A DNA stretch of 64,000 nucleotides from Prostheceraeus crozeri (lineage: Eukaryota > Platyhelminthes > Polycladida > Euryleptidae): contig CAJQUW010009026.1 of the NCBI GenBank assembly GCA_907163375.1, positions 207,501-271,500 on the forward strand, in the 5' to 3' direction. Shown here piece by piece: positions 43,741 through 56,612 of the stretch (position 1 is the stretch's first letter; the number at the start of each line of letters is the position of its first letter). The position numbers were made by a program, and so were the translations under genes. The notes beneath the pieces are model-generated. The model made no database searches. It saw only the letters and a program-made list of their open reading frames with translations, and was not told the DNA's origin.

Positions 43741-44805
43741 CTGCGATACGTCTACAAATCGTCTATTCGATGCGTGTCAAAGCTACAATTATGTGGCGAA
43801 TTTTTTAGTCGTTTTGCACTAATTTCAGACAATTTCATAGAAATGGCATGAGGGCCTATTTTCAATGGATTGCTTCTATATTTTGCATAATTTTCAATCG
43901 CGTAAGTTTCAGTTCTAATCATCTTCAAAATGATTAAATCAAATTGGCAAATTTGTTTTTTTTACTAATTTCGGGTTTTCTTTCCTTGGCATCGTTGCTT
44001 GCTATTGTCATTGCGATACTAATGTCTACATTAAAAAATATTTACATAGCCGTGTGTATCGCTACACACATGCGTCGGACACTTTGCATAGTGTAATGTG
44101 TGCACACATGTACCACTTTGGATATTGCTAAAAATATTACTAAATATATTTCATGAACACTACACCGGACTTACAAGTTAAAGGTTTTCTGTCATTATAG
44201 ACTATTTTTGTGAATGTGAATGTAAGTCAATATTGATGGAGTAAGATGTTGATTGGGTATGTCTCAAAAAGTGCTGGAACTGTGGAACCTTATCTGATAA
44301 ATGGAATTACGCATCGGCGAAGAGAGATTAGAGTGAGTTAAGCTATTCTGGACATCTGGGTGATTTGTAAAATAGGCATTGCTGCAACACTTTTCTCCTC
44401 TTTTAAGCTTGCAGCTCATCAATGTCAAATACTCAAATTATCAATTAACATGAGGAAATAAAGAATGATTTATTGTGAAATATCGATTGAATAATTTAAT
44501 CAGTTTACTACTCAATTTTCTTTCATGCAAATGACTACCGCACTGTATAAAGCAAGGGCCTAATCAAAATTCATGGCAAACAGCAGCCATCACTGGTTTT
44601 TGTCATTTTTGACTGCATTTCGATTGCTAATTGAACAGAAAAAAATCCGAAAAGAAAATTGAAGCACTGATGAGTCAATTTTGACTCATGTGTGATTTCA
44701 AAGTGAATTATTGAGCCTGAAATCCGAATATTTTACTAACTTTTACTAAAATGAGTTGTTTGTCGATATTTTGCTGTAAAAAGTTCGACATCGAATTTGG
44801 TCCCA
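43741..44805. other. No recognisable feature
   Basis: AT-rich, no coding or repeat signal recognised. Confidence 0.4.
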
Positions 44806-44808
44806 TTA

Positions 44809-45531
44809 GTCCGGCAGCCAGAGCGAGTTTCTGCAGGGAACGAGGCCGAAAATGAGACTTTCACAGAATGATACACACCCTTCGCCTACTACGAACCTGT
44901 GCGTCTGCTGAGTTCTAGATAGTTCCTCTTCTTGTCAGACAGGATCAAAGAAAAACACATGTAAATCCAATGGGACGCAGATTGCAGTTTTTGGTTAAAA
45001 TGAAATTTTCTATGTTTTCTCTGATTAAGTGAAAAGTACTAGGTCTAGAGTCATGATTTTTGACATGTAATGTCCTCAGGTCATTTCCTATGATATGCAT
45101 GTGCTTTTATTATGCATCTAGTCGGCAATGTATGCGAGAATGTGGTTGAATGTGGATAAAGTTGCTCAAGATGTTTGTGTTTGCCGACATTAAGAGGCTC
45201 GCCAAATCTGAATGCGTTTAGCTTCATAGACAGAAGTGCATGAACATGAAAGGAAATTACCTGAAGATATTCCATGCCAAAAATTATGACTCTGGGCTTA
45301 GTACTTTTCGCTTAATCACAGAAAACATAGAAAATTTCATTTTAGCCAAAAACTGCAATCTGCGTCCCATTGGATTTACATGTGTTTTTCTTTGATCTTG
45401 TCTGACAAGAAGAGGAACTCACTAGAACTCGGCAGACGTGCAGATTCGTAGTATGCATAGGGTGTACATCATTCTGTGAAAGTCTCACTTTCGGCCTCGT
45501 TCCCTGCAGAAACTCGCTCTGGCTGCCGGAC
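44809..45531. mobile_element. TA-flanked foldback element, copy 2 (723 bp)
   Basis: Near-identical layout to copy 1 at 31011: starts GTCCGGCAGCCAGAGCGAG, ends CTGGCTGCCGGAC, ~295-bp arms, TA at 44807-44808 and 45532-45533. Difference from copy 1 is roughly 5-8 percent by eye, so the two are related but not recent duplicates. Confidence 0.88.
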
Positions 45532-45533
45532 TA

Positions 45534-46040
45534 CATTGACATAGAATTCTATATTCATAGCCATGAGAGAAATATCTTATTGATTCTGCAAATGCATTTC
45601 ACTGACATTCAGCTTGTCCATTGTTCAGATCGAATATCTCAAAAATTGAAAAATGAAGGCTATGTAATGGATATTTGTGCCATTCAAACCGGTTTTAGAA
45701 GTTTTCCAAAACGATTTTTAGCGACAGGTCATCATATCATCAATTAAGTGAAAGACACGGACAAATAGGTGTGATACGTGAAAAGATAGAATGGTTTACC
45801 AAAAGTTCTGCAGTTTTTCAACCACAATGTGATGATGTAGTAAACATATTTCCTTCTGGCATTTACGGACCAAACAGGTGCTCTTTTATCTCAATAAACT
45901 TTACTCTGATCTTTGTACTGTGGGAAAAACAGGCCTAAATAATCGATAATCTTCTTGCCAATGCTACAATGGTAGTTTAAAACAAGTATGCTGCCACACG
46001 TTATGAAAACTTCAAAAATTACAATTTTCTGTCAATCGTA
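45534..46040. other. No recognisable feature
   Basis: AT-rich, nothing recognised. Confidence 0.4.
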
Positions 46041-47131
46041 CCATAGAGTAAGTATGTACATAGGTAGAGTGTCGACTCAAAAAGGCTTCTTTTATTCTTG
46101 TCTGAGATTTCATGGCTTTAATTCAATTTTCAGCGGCATGATTTCATGATTCACAAGGCGTCCTTTCTTGTGAATAGTAATGTTGACTCATTTACATCTT
46201 CTAAAGTTCATTATGATCAGTTTCCTTAATTGCGATGTTTTTTGCTCTTTCTGCCAGTTTGTGATACAACCAGCACACTGAAGAAATAATTTTATAATAA
46301 TAAAGCTGAGCTTTTACTTTTATCAGTTTTAACCCATCGAATTGTTTTACGGAGATCACGTTCCTACGGTCCAAAAAATTATTTGAGCTGTTTTCAAAAA
46401 GCTAAAATTTTGCAAATTTATATACTACCGACATGAAGTTCCTTTATAAGTAGTATGAAACAATTTGGATATCAAAAGGAATGAATATTTGCTAACAAGC
46501 ATCTTGATCAAACTGAAATTAAGCTGATGATCAAGGGAATTTCATGAACTGCATTATAATGCAAGTTTGCGCAAGTCTTTAAGGGAAAGTTGAGATCTTA
46601 TTGAGAGCTTCTTGACTGAGATGTCATGATTTTAAATTCAATTTTCAGCGGTATGATTTTGTGATTCACAAGGCGTCATCTCTTGAACCTGAATAGTAAT
46701 GTGGACCCATTTACATCTTTTAAAGTTCATTGTGACAATTTTCTTTGATTACGATGCTTTGTTCTTTCAGTGGCAGTTTGTGATATGATCACGCTAAAGA
46801 AAATAATCTTATTATAATAAAGCTGAGGTTTTAGTGATGGTAGCCCAACGAATTGCTAATTTAACAAATTATTTTACCTTTTCATGACATGGAGGATATG
46901 ACTACCAGTTGCCATGACATGGAAGATTTGTGGAATATTGTTCTTTATTCTGCATTGCTACCATGATCAGTCAAAATCGAGTACACTTCTCCAAAAGTGT
47001 AAAAATTTGCGTTTTTCACAAGTGGTACTGAGTTTCAACTCGAGTTCATTTAATAAAATCGAAACTGTGTACAGATTTGGGATTTAATATATGCTGAGTT
47101 GCTACTCTTCCTAATATACTTGCTCTTTGAT
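46041..47131 (-). mobile_element. CATAGAG-family element, copy E with internal duplication
   Basis: Left end CCATAGAGTAAG at 46041, right end diverged near 47131. The block containing TTCAGCGG.ATGATTT and GTGATTCACAAGGCGTC appears twice (near 46130 and 46645), explaining the ~1.09 kb length. Flanks AATCGTAC and ATTAGTAC match at 6 of 8 bases. Confidence 0.75.
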
Positions 47132-47170
47132 TAGTACTTTCTACAATCAATGCTTGGATTAGAATAGGTA

Positions 47171-47641
47171 CACAGAATTAGATTGTTTTACTCTTTCAGT
47201 TTGCTAGAAGTGAAGACTAATTCTAAACGATGGCACACGCCGGAACTTAGTAATTGGGCAAAAAGGAATTCCTAATACCTTGCAGATTGGAAAAAAGTCG
47301 TGTGTCGCTTGCGGATTAATGTGAGTTCCAGCAAAGTGCTTCGATTGCCACGATTCCCTCAGATTCGAAGAATTCAGATCATTGCGCACAAGTTTTCTCC
47401 ATAATGTTCGTCCTTCCCATCATTATTAAAGAAGGTAGCAGGCGTACGAAAATTGTTTCCGAGGTGAGATCACAATAGGCTGCACGCTACTCACTCACTG
47501 ACTCTGGTGTCCAAAACCGGCTGACAGCTTATTGTTACGAATGATCCATTGGAGAAACACTGAAGGAGCAGTTGTCTAATTCTGTGATGTGCATTTCGAT
47601 GTTAGAATCCGAGGCCACGCGCAGATGAAGCTAATTCTGTG
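47171..47641 (+). mobile_element. hAT-like non-autonomous family 2, copy 5
   Basis: Starts CACAGAATTAGATTG, contains the family blocks, has an internal TCTAATTCTGTG at 47575-47586 and ends CTAATTCTGTG at 47641, like copy 3. Target duplication not preserved. Confidence 0.72.
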
Positions 47642-48800
47642 GTGATATATCATCAATGTTCTCCTTCTTTCAACACCAATTACTCGTGTCGTCTCACCTG
47701 AAGTTCATAAAGCAGAATTTCCATGCCATAAATTATTGAAAATAATGAAGGATAAATGCCATGAGTCACAATTGACTCAAATAGCGCTTCTAGTGTTAAC
47801 TGGTGATGATATTGACATCATCAATTATACAGTCATCAGCATTGACTAACTCCACCACAGAAGATCTCTATGGGAATCCTGTTGGAGATCCGTTGAACCA
47901 CAGGTGCTCGCATGTGATTTATCTGCATTATACTCGTTCAGGTATTGTATATTATATTGTATTGATGCTATATCTTCCCATCAAGGATAGAATTGATTGG
48001 TAAGGATGTCGATAGCTGATTTGCTTTATGATGTAAACAACACCCACAGCGTGCACACTCTATCCAAGTATTACAGCCTTGTGAAAGCGCAGCCAACATG
48101 GATGCACACTTTAAACCCTACCATTGGAATTCATACGCAGGCTTATTACGCTTTCAAACTAGGTTGAAATATTAATGAGATATGGTTGATAATTAGATAA
48201 GTTAAATGCAAGGTATTCATATGCTGAGTTGTTTTGTATTTCAGCATTGGAATTATTTCGTGCATTACTGTAGAATCCATGCAGCATGATTCCAGTATGG
48301 AATCACTATTCTATAATTGACATTGAGATCATGAGATGTATTTTTGAACGACTTTTGTAAAATTGCATTAAATTTCCTTGTATCAAAATAGAAGAAGTTG
48401 AACTACAAATAAGTAAGATAAGACATAGGATGGACGAAGAGCCTCACAGGGCAAAAGCAAAAATCACCAAGGTAAAGTCAAAACATGCTTGAGATCCTTT
48501 TGAATGCAAAGTAATGGACGGAGATTTTATAATCTACAAGATCCAGGACGAATCGGTGTGGACCAACTATTAGCCAACAAAAAGCTGTTGCATGTGGCAA
48601 ATCAGTCGGAAAATAGTACAGAGGATGCATCAAAATCATCTTAAATCGGTTCAAAATATCTTCTGTTCGGATCGCAAGATATCTAGGTATATATTACCTA
48701 TTACCTCGAAGGTGAAGTCTGTGTACTTGTTTTCAAAGAAAATGTCATCAAAGATAAGCAACCTGTTAACATGATCTCTAATTTAAATCTACATGAACCA
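47642..48800. other. No recognisable feature
   Basis: No coding or repeat signal recognised. Confidence 0.4.
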
Positions 48801-48805
48801 TCTAC

Positions 48806-49306
48806 AAGAGCATGGCAAGCATTATTCAAGATATATTCATGAGTGACATGCCACTGTGCCTAAAGAGACAATCCTTCAATCAGTGCATTCTCCCTGTGTT
48901 GACATACGGATTAGAAGTGTGGAGGACAACGAAGGAACATGGAAATAAACTTCAAGTTACCCAAAGAGCAATGGAAAGAGCAATGTTGAAGATTTCAGGA
49001 CGAGATAAAAAGAGGAGCACATGGATTAGACAGCAGACAGGAGTAAGTCACGTCCTGGAGACTGCAGCAAAATTGAAATGGAGCTGGGCTGGACATGTGG
49101 CAAGAAGACAAGATGGGCGTTGGACAAAATCGTTAACGGAATGGTATCCGAGGGACAGAAAAAGAAGAAGAGGGCGACAGAAAACGCGTTGGGAAGACAG
49201 TCTAACTAAAGTGGCAGGAAAAACATGGATGCGAGAAGCACAAGACCGACGAGGTTGGGGACATCGTGTAGAGGCCTTCATCCAGCAGTGGACTGAAAGC
49301 GGCTGA
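48806..49306 (+). pseudogene. RTE-type LINE, 3' end of the RT protein
   Basis: About 165 codons with the typical post-RT tail: LKRQSFNQCILPVLTYGLEV, TQRAMERAMLKISGRDKKR, AKLKWSWAGHVARR, GRWTKSLTEWYPR, GRQKTRWEDSLTKVAGK and AFIQQWT. Catalytic RT motifs are absent; the copy is 5'-truncated near 48800. The frame itself is intact and ends just before a (GAA)n tail at 49306-49317, as expected for RTE insertions. Confidence 0.88.
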
Positions 49307-49319
49307 AGAAGAAGAAGAA

Positions 49320-49430
49320 CCTAATACAGGCAAATTATTTACATTATGTAGAAGAGATTGCACCGTATTCCATAAATAACATGCATACAAGTTATTTATG
49401 CAAGTCGGGGTCTGTATTTTTCTCGTATAC
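49320..49430. other. No recognisable feature
   Basis: Short unassigned stretch between the RTE tail and the Penelope end motifs. Confidence 0.4.
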
Positions 49431-49472
49431 GCAAGACCTTTCAGCCATTGCATGTGGCCATTGTTAGACGAA
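49431..49472 (-). ncRNA. Decayed hammerhead-like Penelope end (minus)
   Basis: Minus strand has GTCTAACAATGGCC…GGCTGAAAGG: stem II and GAAA kept, core changed to CUAACAA. Confidence 0.35.
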
Positions 49473-49505
49473 GTCGTAGTTTCAATTTCGTCAGGTGTAG
49501 AAGTT

Positions 49506-49550
49506 TCGTCTGACGATGGCCACTTGCAGTGGTTCAAAGGTTTTGGATGC
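49506..49550 (+). ncRNA. Decayed hammerhead-like Penelope end (plus)
   Basis: CGTCTGACGATGGCCAC…GTGGTTCAAAGG: core CUGACGA and stem II kept, GAAA changed to CAAA. With 49431-49472 it forms an inverted pair of Penelope ends with nothing between them. Confidence 0.4.
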
Positions 49551-50715
49551 GAGAGAAAGACTTCGACCGAGTTCAGGGCTTCTCACAATATAATTGAGTC
49601 ACGGATAGAGCCATTGTTTTTAATGAAATACGCTCATAACGTTTCATTTCAACTTGAAATGATAGCCAAATAGTGGTGTTGACTATTTTTACCACAATTT
49701 CCGATATAAAAATTTTCCAATTATTATAGTTTCCACTACACATCAACACATTTTCGCCGAATTCAGTAAATGACAGATCAGATCAACCTAGAAGGAAAAA
49801 AGTTACTAATATATATATATATATATATGTATGTATATTACTCAGATCTGATAAACTGTAATCGAAAAGCTGTACTTCGCAAGCTAAGAGGGCGCAAATT
49901 ACTGTCATTTCATTAGGCACACACACAAAACTGGAATAAAGACTTAATGCAGGAGACATTTTTTCCGTTGCTGTTCAAGACTTCGACTCACAATTGTGCA
50001 ATCAGCTGCTTTCATTTGGCCAGAAATTTTATTGGATGTCAAGTTCATGCTTTTAATTCAAGTGTCATATTTATTACGTTGCTATGATAAATTTCTGCTT
50101 CAAATTCATTTTTGTTTTTCTCCAAGCAATCCCTATTAATGTGCGCAGCAGATTAAATGTCTTTATACACTACGTCAATTCATGAAAGGTCTTAGAGGAG
50201 TTACAGATACATTCATTGCTTATTTACATTGTTATAATAAACGGACAACCGCTAATTATTTCTATACAGGCTTGCCTATCCAAAAGTATATCACACAGCT
50301 ACCTTTCAGTTTGCTTCGATGTCAATTCGGTTGCTTACGGAGACTCTGACAGAAAATAGTATCGAAAGTCCGACATCATGGTCTTTGAGATCGGAAAACT
50401 TTTTTTGTTGAGGTCTGAAATTGTCGAAAATTTACCTTCAACACAAGTTTTTCAGCCGAAATACATGTACATCCGAAATGACAGCCTTAGATCTAAACCG
50501 TTAACATTTAACATGCATCTAGCAGGAACGTAACACTTTCCTGAAATGTTATCTGATATGAAAAACTTATTTATAACACTTAATTCAACGCAAAGCAATA
50601 GTTCATTGGATGAAGCTACACAGTATAAAGACAGTACCAGGTTAAAGAAACAATTAGATCAAAAGTCAGTGATTGTGGTCAGAATGTTATAGACCTGTGA
50701 CCGATCTAATAAGAA
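49551..50715. other. No gene; TA microsatellite
   Basis: (TA)n tract at about 49809-49838. Otherwise AT-rich with no coding signal. Confidence 0.4.
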
Positions 50716-50719
50716 GCTA

Positions 50720-51605
50720 CAGTGCGCGACTGCAAGTTGGAAACTTGGCATAAATCTACGGACACGTACATTTTTCCAACACCTTCTAAATTTTTTTGCA
50801 ATTAGGAAATATCGACAAATTTATAATCATCTGAATGAGAATTTTCGGATCTATTATTTAAATGTTGTTGAATCAATTGTTTTTGAAATTGGTGGTTCCT
50901 AGAGGTCCATAAACCCGAAAGCCCAAATTTTCTTTGACTTGTTTTGACAAGCACATAAATCAATTTGAAACATTCTCCTTGTGATATTCAAAACCGTCAC
51001 AAGATTGGCTTTCAGAAAATATAAAGTTTGAAAGTGTTTTCTCGAAGGCAATATTTTGAAAGTAGTATAGATAGATAATGTGGCGATTTTTTCATTTTCA
51101 GAATGTGTTGCGATAATAACAGAAATAACGCTGTTAACTAACTGGTGGCATTTATTTACCTCAAAACTAGTGTTTCCTGCTTTTGTTGGGTAAATTTAAG
51201 GCCATTCGAAGAAATATTCTGAAAATGAAAAAATCGCCACATTATCTATTTATACTACTTTCAAAATATTGCCTATAAACTTCGAGAAAACACTTTCAAA
51301 CTATATATTTTCTGAAAGCCAATCTTGTGACGGTTTTGAATATCACAAGGAGAATGTTTCAAATTGATTTATGTGCTTGTCAAAACAAGTCAAAGAAATT
51401 TTGGGGCTTTCGGGTTTATGGGCCTCTAGGAACCACTAATTTCAAAAACAAGTAATTCAGCAACATTCAAATAATAGATCCGAAAATTCTCTTTCAGATG
51501 ATTATAAATTTGTCGATATTTCCTAATAGCAAACAATTTTTAGGTGTTGGAAAATGTACGTGTCCGTAGATTTATGTCAAGTTTCCAACTTGCTGTCGCG
51601 CACTG
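50720..51605. mobile_element. Long-arm foldback element with TA flanks (886 bp)
   Basis: Arms 50720-51108 and 51216-51605 are inverted copies (~390 bp, a few percent divergent), outermost CAGTGCGCGACTGCAAGTTG and innermost GGCGATTTTTTCATTTTCAG. TA at 50718-50719 and 51606-51607. CAGTG…CACTG ends plus TA duplication fit a Tc1/mariner-mobilised element. Sequence unrelated to the other foldbacks. Confidence 0.88.
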
Positions 51606-51648
51606 TATTTATACAGTTGCTGTGGACTCAGAGAGCAACGTTTCCTGT

Positions 51649-51864
51649 TTATGACGAACCTTCGCTTGATCCAGAAGTAGCTGAGGTGGCAACAATCGTG
51701 TGCAATGGTCTGCTCAAGTTCTGGTGCTGGGCAGCGCGATCGGTGCACCACTGTAGAAGGTTCGCATACAGGAGGCGGTTGATGCGAACTGCATTACGTC
51801 CTTCACCAATCTCGCTGTGTAAATGCAATGAGATGCTGTTTATCTCTCCTTCGTCGTGGAACAT
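51649..51864 (-). other. Possible coding exon, unrecognised
   Basis: GC-rich island in AT-rich surroundings with 71 open minus-strand codons, including EINSISLHLHSEIGEGRNAV and INRLLYANLLQWCTDRAA, which read like real protein. No clear splice sites flank it and no family is recognised. It abuts the foldback at 50720-51605. Confidence 0.25.
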
Positions 51865-51909
51865 GATAGAGTACAGTCGTACAGATACAGTTTGCTTTTG
51901 TTGAACAGG

Positions 51910-52635
51910 TTATTAATCTATCTCAAACTGAAAATTTACAATGAATCCTTATCAGCACGACTTTAATCTTCCTAATGCAGACACCACACGAAGCATGTTC
52001 GCGTCAATTTAATTGAAATACTCTATACGAAATAACGCATAGGCCTTCATGGTTGAGCGAGAGAGGGAGTGCGACAAACATGCTTGCAATACTTATTCAG
52101 ACTTTAATCTGCTGAAATCTGCTATTACTTAATACTTAAATATAGTAGTATCATAAGCATCATATAAGACATTTTGTCTACGCAGTCAAAGATTACCAAA
52201 GTCATGTATCAATTCCATGCAAGCGCATCAGCTATGATCATCATTACATTTACCGATAACTACATTTGGCCTCCACCAGTTTTTTTAGCAGATCAGAGAG
52301 GATGTACAGGATGAGTCTAAGTAACTGGGTAGTCAAAACATTCCAACTCCTTCTACAGTACTTCTATTAAATTTTACAATTACTAAGCAAAGTATAGTGT
52401 GCATAATTCCTTAAAGAAAATGTTTAAAGTGCCGACCACCTAGGTCCGTCTAGTTATATCTACCTTTGAAGGTGCGGGACGCTCAAGTGCTTGTCTTGGT
52501 TTACATCCTGAATTTAATAGAAATTCGACCGTGAAACAAAAGGGGTGTTAACTTTGTTTTTCTCAATATCAACATGATCTCCCGTCGTTTTGAACTACGT
52601 TCTTTGAACTACGGAGCAACATGCTCATAGACAGA
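51910..52635. other. No recognisable feature
   Basis: AT-rich, nothing recognised. Confidence 0.4.
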
Positions 52636-52639
52636 AGTC

Positions 52640-53560
52640 TTTACTAAGCACTGGCACAATATTTCAGTAATTTGTCATCGCTATCTCAGTACAAACCGAA
52701 TTCTTCAAAACACTCCAAAAGAAAAGTCGGGTGTGAGATCAGTGCAGCGAGGGGGACGACAGCGGCCAATCCACCATGAAGTAACCATGAAGCCAACTGC
52801 ACGCAGTGATGCCGCCATGTCGTGGTGCATCGTCGTGTTGGAACGATGTCTGTTCAAAGTATAATTAATGTCTCACACTTGGCAGAAAGTCGTTGTTGAG
52901 CATTGCCACGTGACTTTCCTCATTCACAATTCTTTCGAAATTAACTGTCCCATTTGACATGAAGCAAAGATTCCACCTCCAACTGTGACACTAATAAGGT
53001 TCACTTCGTTTCCAACAATTTGATGAGGATCCTGACGTGCCCAGTAGACTGAATTGTGGCGGCTGACTTGTCTGTTCAACTTAATGGTTGCTTTATCACT
53101 CCGAATGATCTTTTCCGGTAGTAGGCCATCCATATCACAGCGAAGCTGAAATAATCACAGAGAATTCTTTGTGGTCATAATCATTTTCTAACAATGAGTG
53201 GAGTAAGTGTGGACGATGTGGTTTCATACGAGTGTTGTGCAAAATTCTCACAGCTGAAGTCTGAGAGATGTCAACCTCCTCTGAAGCTAGTCTCTGGCTT
53301 TTCGTACTGCTGTCAAAAGTAGCTTTGACGACTCGATTGCTTTCCTTTTTGCACGAGAACACATGTCTGTCTAATCTTGGAAGATCTTCTCATGTGCCAG
53401 TTTTAAACTGGAATTGCTGAATAAGATTTGTTATGGTGTCTCTTTCAACAGTTCGATCGAATTTTTCATGGATATGGCGACGTCTCACTCTTGTTGCTCG
53501 TTTGTAGAAGAGTTTTGCGATAAATGACCGCTATTTAATAGTCATTCTGTGGTTATTTGA
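52640..53560 (-). pseudogene. Tc1/mariner-superfamily transposase, decayed
   Basis: Reading 3' to 5' on the plus strand, pieces in different frames line up: a helix-turn-helix segment (VDISQTSAVRILHNTRMKPH, 53135-53362), then KIIRSDKATIKLNRQVSRHN with the first catalytic Asp (52924-53133), then LNNDFLPSVR and FQHDDAPRH (second Asp, ~52850). Frameshifts and stops separate them. It belongs to the same broad group as the 2829-3766 gene but is a different, much older lineage. Confidence 0.75.
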
Positions 53561-53599
53561 GGTTTCAGCCACAACCGACACCATATAAACACAACTGTG

Positions 53600-54090
53600 A
53601 AACTCTGACAAACAAATAAAGGTGGCTGTCACAGCGTTAAGATATCCTCATATATAAGAACTCCTTAGAAATAAATATTCCATTGATATATCAATCCAAC
53701 GATCAATGTAAGGTTGATAACTTGCATCGGGAATCGAGATGGTTAAGGTTCAGTTGGCCACTCCTAAATGATGTTACTTATGAAAAATTGCCGCTGGCTT
53801 TGTCAGGAATTAAAAGCGACAATTTTTCTCAACGTTTCGAGATTCTTCAACGAGTGACAAAATATCATTTATGCACAGCAGTTAAACAAAATTTCAAAGT
53901 GATGTAGCATGAAAATGTAGACATAGAAAAACACGATATAGGGATATGCATAAGTCGATCATCTATCATGGAATACAGTATGTATACAAGGTAAATCAAA
54001 ACAATCTAATCAAAGGGAAATGTATAGAAATAGTCAAAATATCAGCCATAAGATAAGAAATTAGACAACACGAAAAGCGAGCGGTGATCA
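53600..54090. other. No recognisable feature
   Basis: No coding or repeat signal recognised. Confidence 0.4.
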
Positions 54091-54096
54091 AGCAAA

Positions 54097-54890
54097 CTAA
54101 GATAAATAGGAGAGTAATACTTCATCAACACAACCATTTACTAAATTATGCGTGGCTTGAATGTAAAGGGCTTCAACTGATCTTCGCTTAGCATTGTTTC
54201 TTTCAGAGCACAATATTTTCCATTGTGATGCTATGTTTGGATTGATACTGTGAAATTCATGCATGTGTTGGTAAAATGATGTATTGTTGAAGTCCTCATT
54301 GATTCTAGATCTTATAATTCGAGATGTTTCACTAATATACACTCTGTGACAGATTTTGCATTCAATATGATAAGCAACAAACTTCCTGTAGCATAAACCA
54401 TTTACAACGGCCGCCAAACAAGAAAAACAATTAAATGAACAGGAAGGGTATTCACGCTTTCTTCTAAATCGCATTCCTAAATTGCGCTTGGTCTCAAAAA
54501 TTATGCGAACTTCATCAATTACACTTGTTCTTCTGGCAAGTTGGTATATCTGTCTATCACTTTCTTCACCATAAAAGGGAATTTTTATAAAGGGTGGGGG
54601 TACATTATTATCATTTTCAGTTGACCGATTTTGTACAATAGAATGACTCCAAAAACATTTATCGACAAACTTTTTAGGATAGCCATTACTAAAAAATATG
54701 CTGATTACATTTTCACCTCTTGATTTTATCATAACACGAGGATGTTCACCAATCATCATGAACAAACGAATCAAAATGTAGACACGTATCACTATGAAGA
54801 TCCTTTACATTAAATTGAAATTGTTGATGAAGAGACTCTAAACTAACCAATGTGTCAAGGTATGGCAATTTTTGATCACGTGCAATTTAC
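54097..54890 (-). pseudogene. Penelope-like element, 3' fragment with GIY-YIG
   Basis: From ~54890 the minus strand reads KLPYLDTLV and VKDLHSDTCLHFDSFVHDDW (end of RT and the following linker). A frameshift near 54740 joins it to the 231-codon frame with NGYPKKFVDKCFW, FIKIPFYG and the GIY-YIG segment VAYHIECKICHRVYISETSR. The catalytic-Glu region SVEALYIQATH is present, but the usual YIG glycine is Ser (YISE). RT catalytic motifs are missing. Distinct from the three Penelope lineages at 18-25 kb. Confidence 0.82.
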
Positions 54891-56600
54891 ATAGTGAATA
54901 GTACATAGTACATAGAAGAATGCGTATTATTAATAAAATTCAATAGATAATCATCAGAGGAATCATAATGTATATAACAAAAAATTCACTGATATACATA
55001 ACCCAGAAGAATATGAAATAGCTACAAAATACTATGAACAGGACAAGATGCATTAATATTGATACAAGAAATGGCATTACATTATTTCCCATAGCTATAC
55101 CACATACTTGTTTAAAGCACTTTCCATCGCTGACATCAATTTCCCCTTTAACCGCTAATTCAAGAATATATAATAAATCACTCGTATCATAAATATAATA
55201 TATTAATCAACATCGACAATGCATTGAAAACCTGGTTACTTTTGACTCAACCTGTTTGTGTGTGAGAGAGAAAGAGAGAACTACATTGCTCATGACTCCA
55301 ATGCATTTAGCATGTACTCAATGGATTGGCTTTTACGGCTATATTCAATTTGACAAATTCAAACATTTGTCGTTATCGGATGATTCAATATTCGCAAAAA
55401 TAACTGCAACTATATCATCTTGCTCAGACTTCCTGATCATAAAACTGCGATTTGATTTCTGAAATTTGACTTGAAGTTTTCTTTTTCGAGTATTGCAATG
55501 TGTCACTCTCATACGCGTCCATTTAATAAATATCGTATGCCTTCATGCGTCCTCAGAAACCGTCGTTGTGACAATACACTTTTTAATTCTGTTTGATTAG
55601 AGAGATTTTATACTTCAAAAAATGCTCGACGATGCATTGACTTTATCGAAGAGGAGTATAAAGTTAACAAAGAATTCAGTTTTTTCCTAGAGCTAGTTTT
55701 TGCAAAATCATTCCATGTTGCTAGAAAAATGCACCCGAATGTGAATGTGAGAACATCCTAATGCTTTATCTACATTAACTGCATGGATTCAAATATTCAA
55801 GCATGCAAGAATGGAAGAAACAAATGATTAGGATATCTGAAGGCGCAGGAAACTGACAATTTCCGTCAGTATGATGAAATAGTGAAAACTTTACCTCATT
55901 GGTCTAATCGTTCCTTCAAAAGTTCTACAATTAATCAATATAAGTTAAGTCGCACAACCTAACTGAAAATCGCTCTAAAAAGACACGAAAGTAAATGTAA
56001 ATATTGAATCCATATGTACTCTGTTTTCTGAATATCTTGTTATACATTGTAGTACGAATGGTAAAGTCATAAAACTGCATTCGCAATTAATTTTTTATCA
56101 TCTGTATTCCTTCAGAATATTGTCTTTTCACACTATGTACATGAGAAACTTTCAGCTCATATTAATTCAAATGATACTTGATCAAATGATCAAACAAAAG
56201 CATTTGATGATATAATTTTGCCGGGGATGACGATGAGTGTATATTTTTCAAAATTAATAAGAGTCGTACATTTCAAGGTTATTGAAATTCAAAGTGAATA
56301 AACAACGCAAAATGCATCGCTCAATTCCGATCACACCATTGGACAAAAGTACGTGAGAATTCTTTGTTTAGCAATGTTGCACTTTTCACATGGAATGAAT
56401 TAAGCCTTTTTAATGTTCGAACACGAGAAATGATAAATCAACCACTGGAAGAAGCACAGCAAATCAAACTTTTCAAAATATGGTCACTATTCATAGCGGA
56501 TCTATACAAGGTCTTGACCAACACATCGCGTCTTACTTCAACTGTCTGGAGGCACATGTTTTTACCATAGAAATAGTTGGTTTAACTAAAGTTGACTAGA
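54891..56600. other. No recognisable feature
   Basis: AT-rich, 1.7 kb without coding or repeat signal. Near 54895-54912 the word ACATAGT repeats. Confidence 0.4.
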
Positions 56601-56612
56601 ATGGAAATTGAC

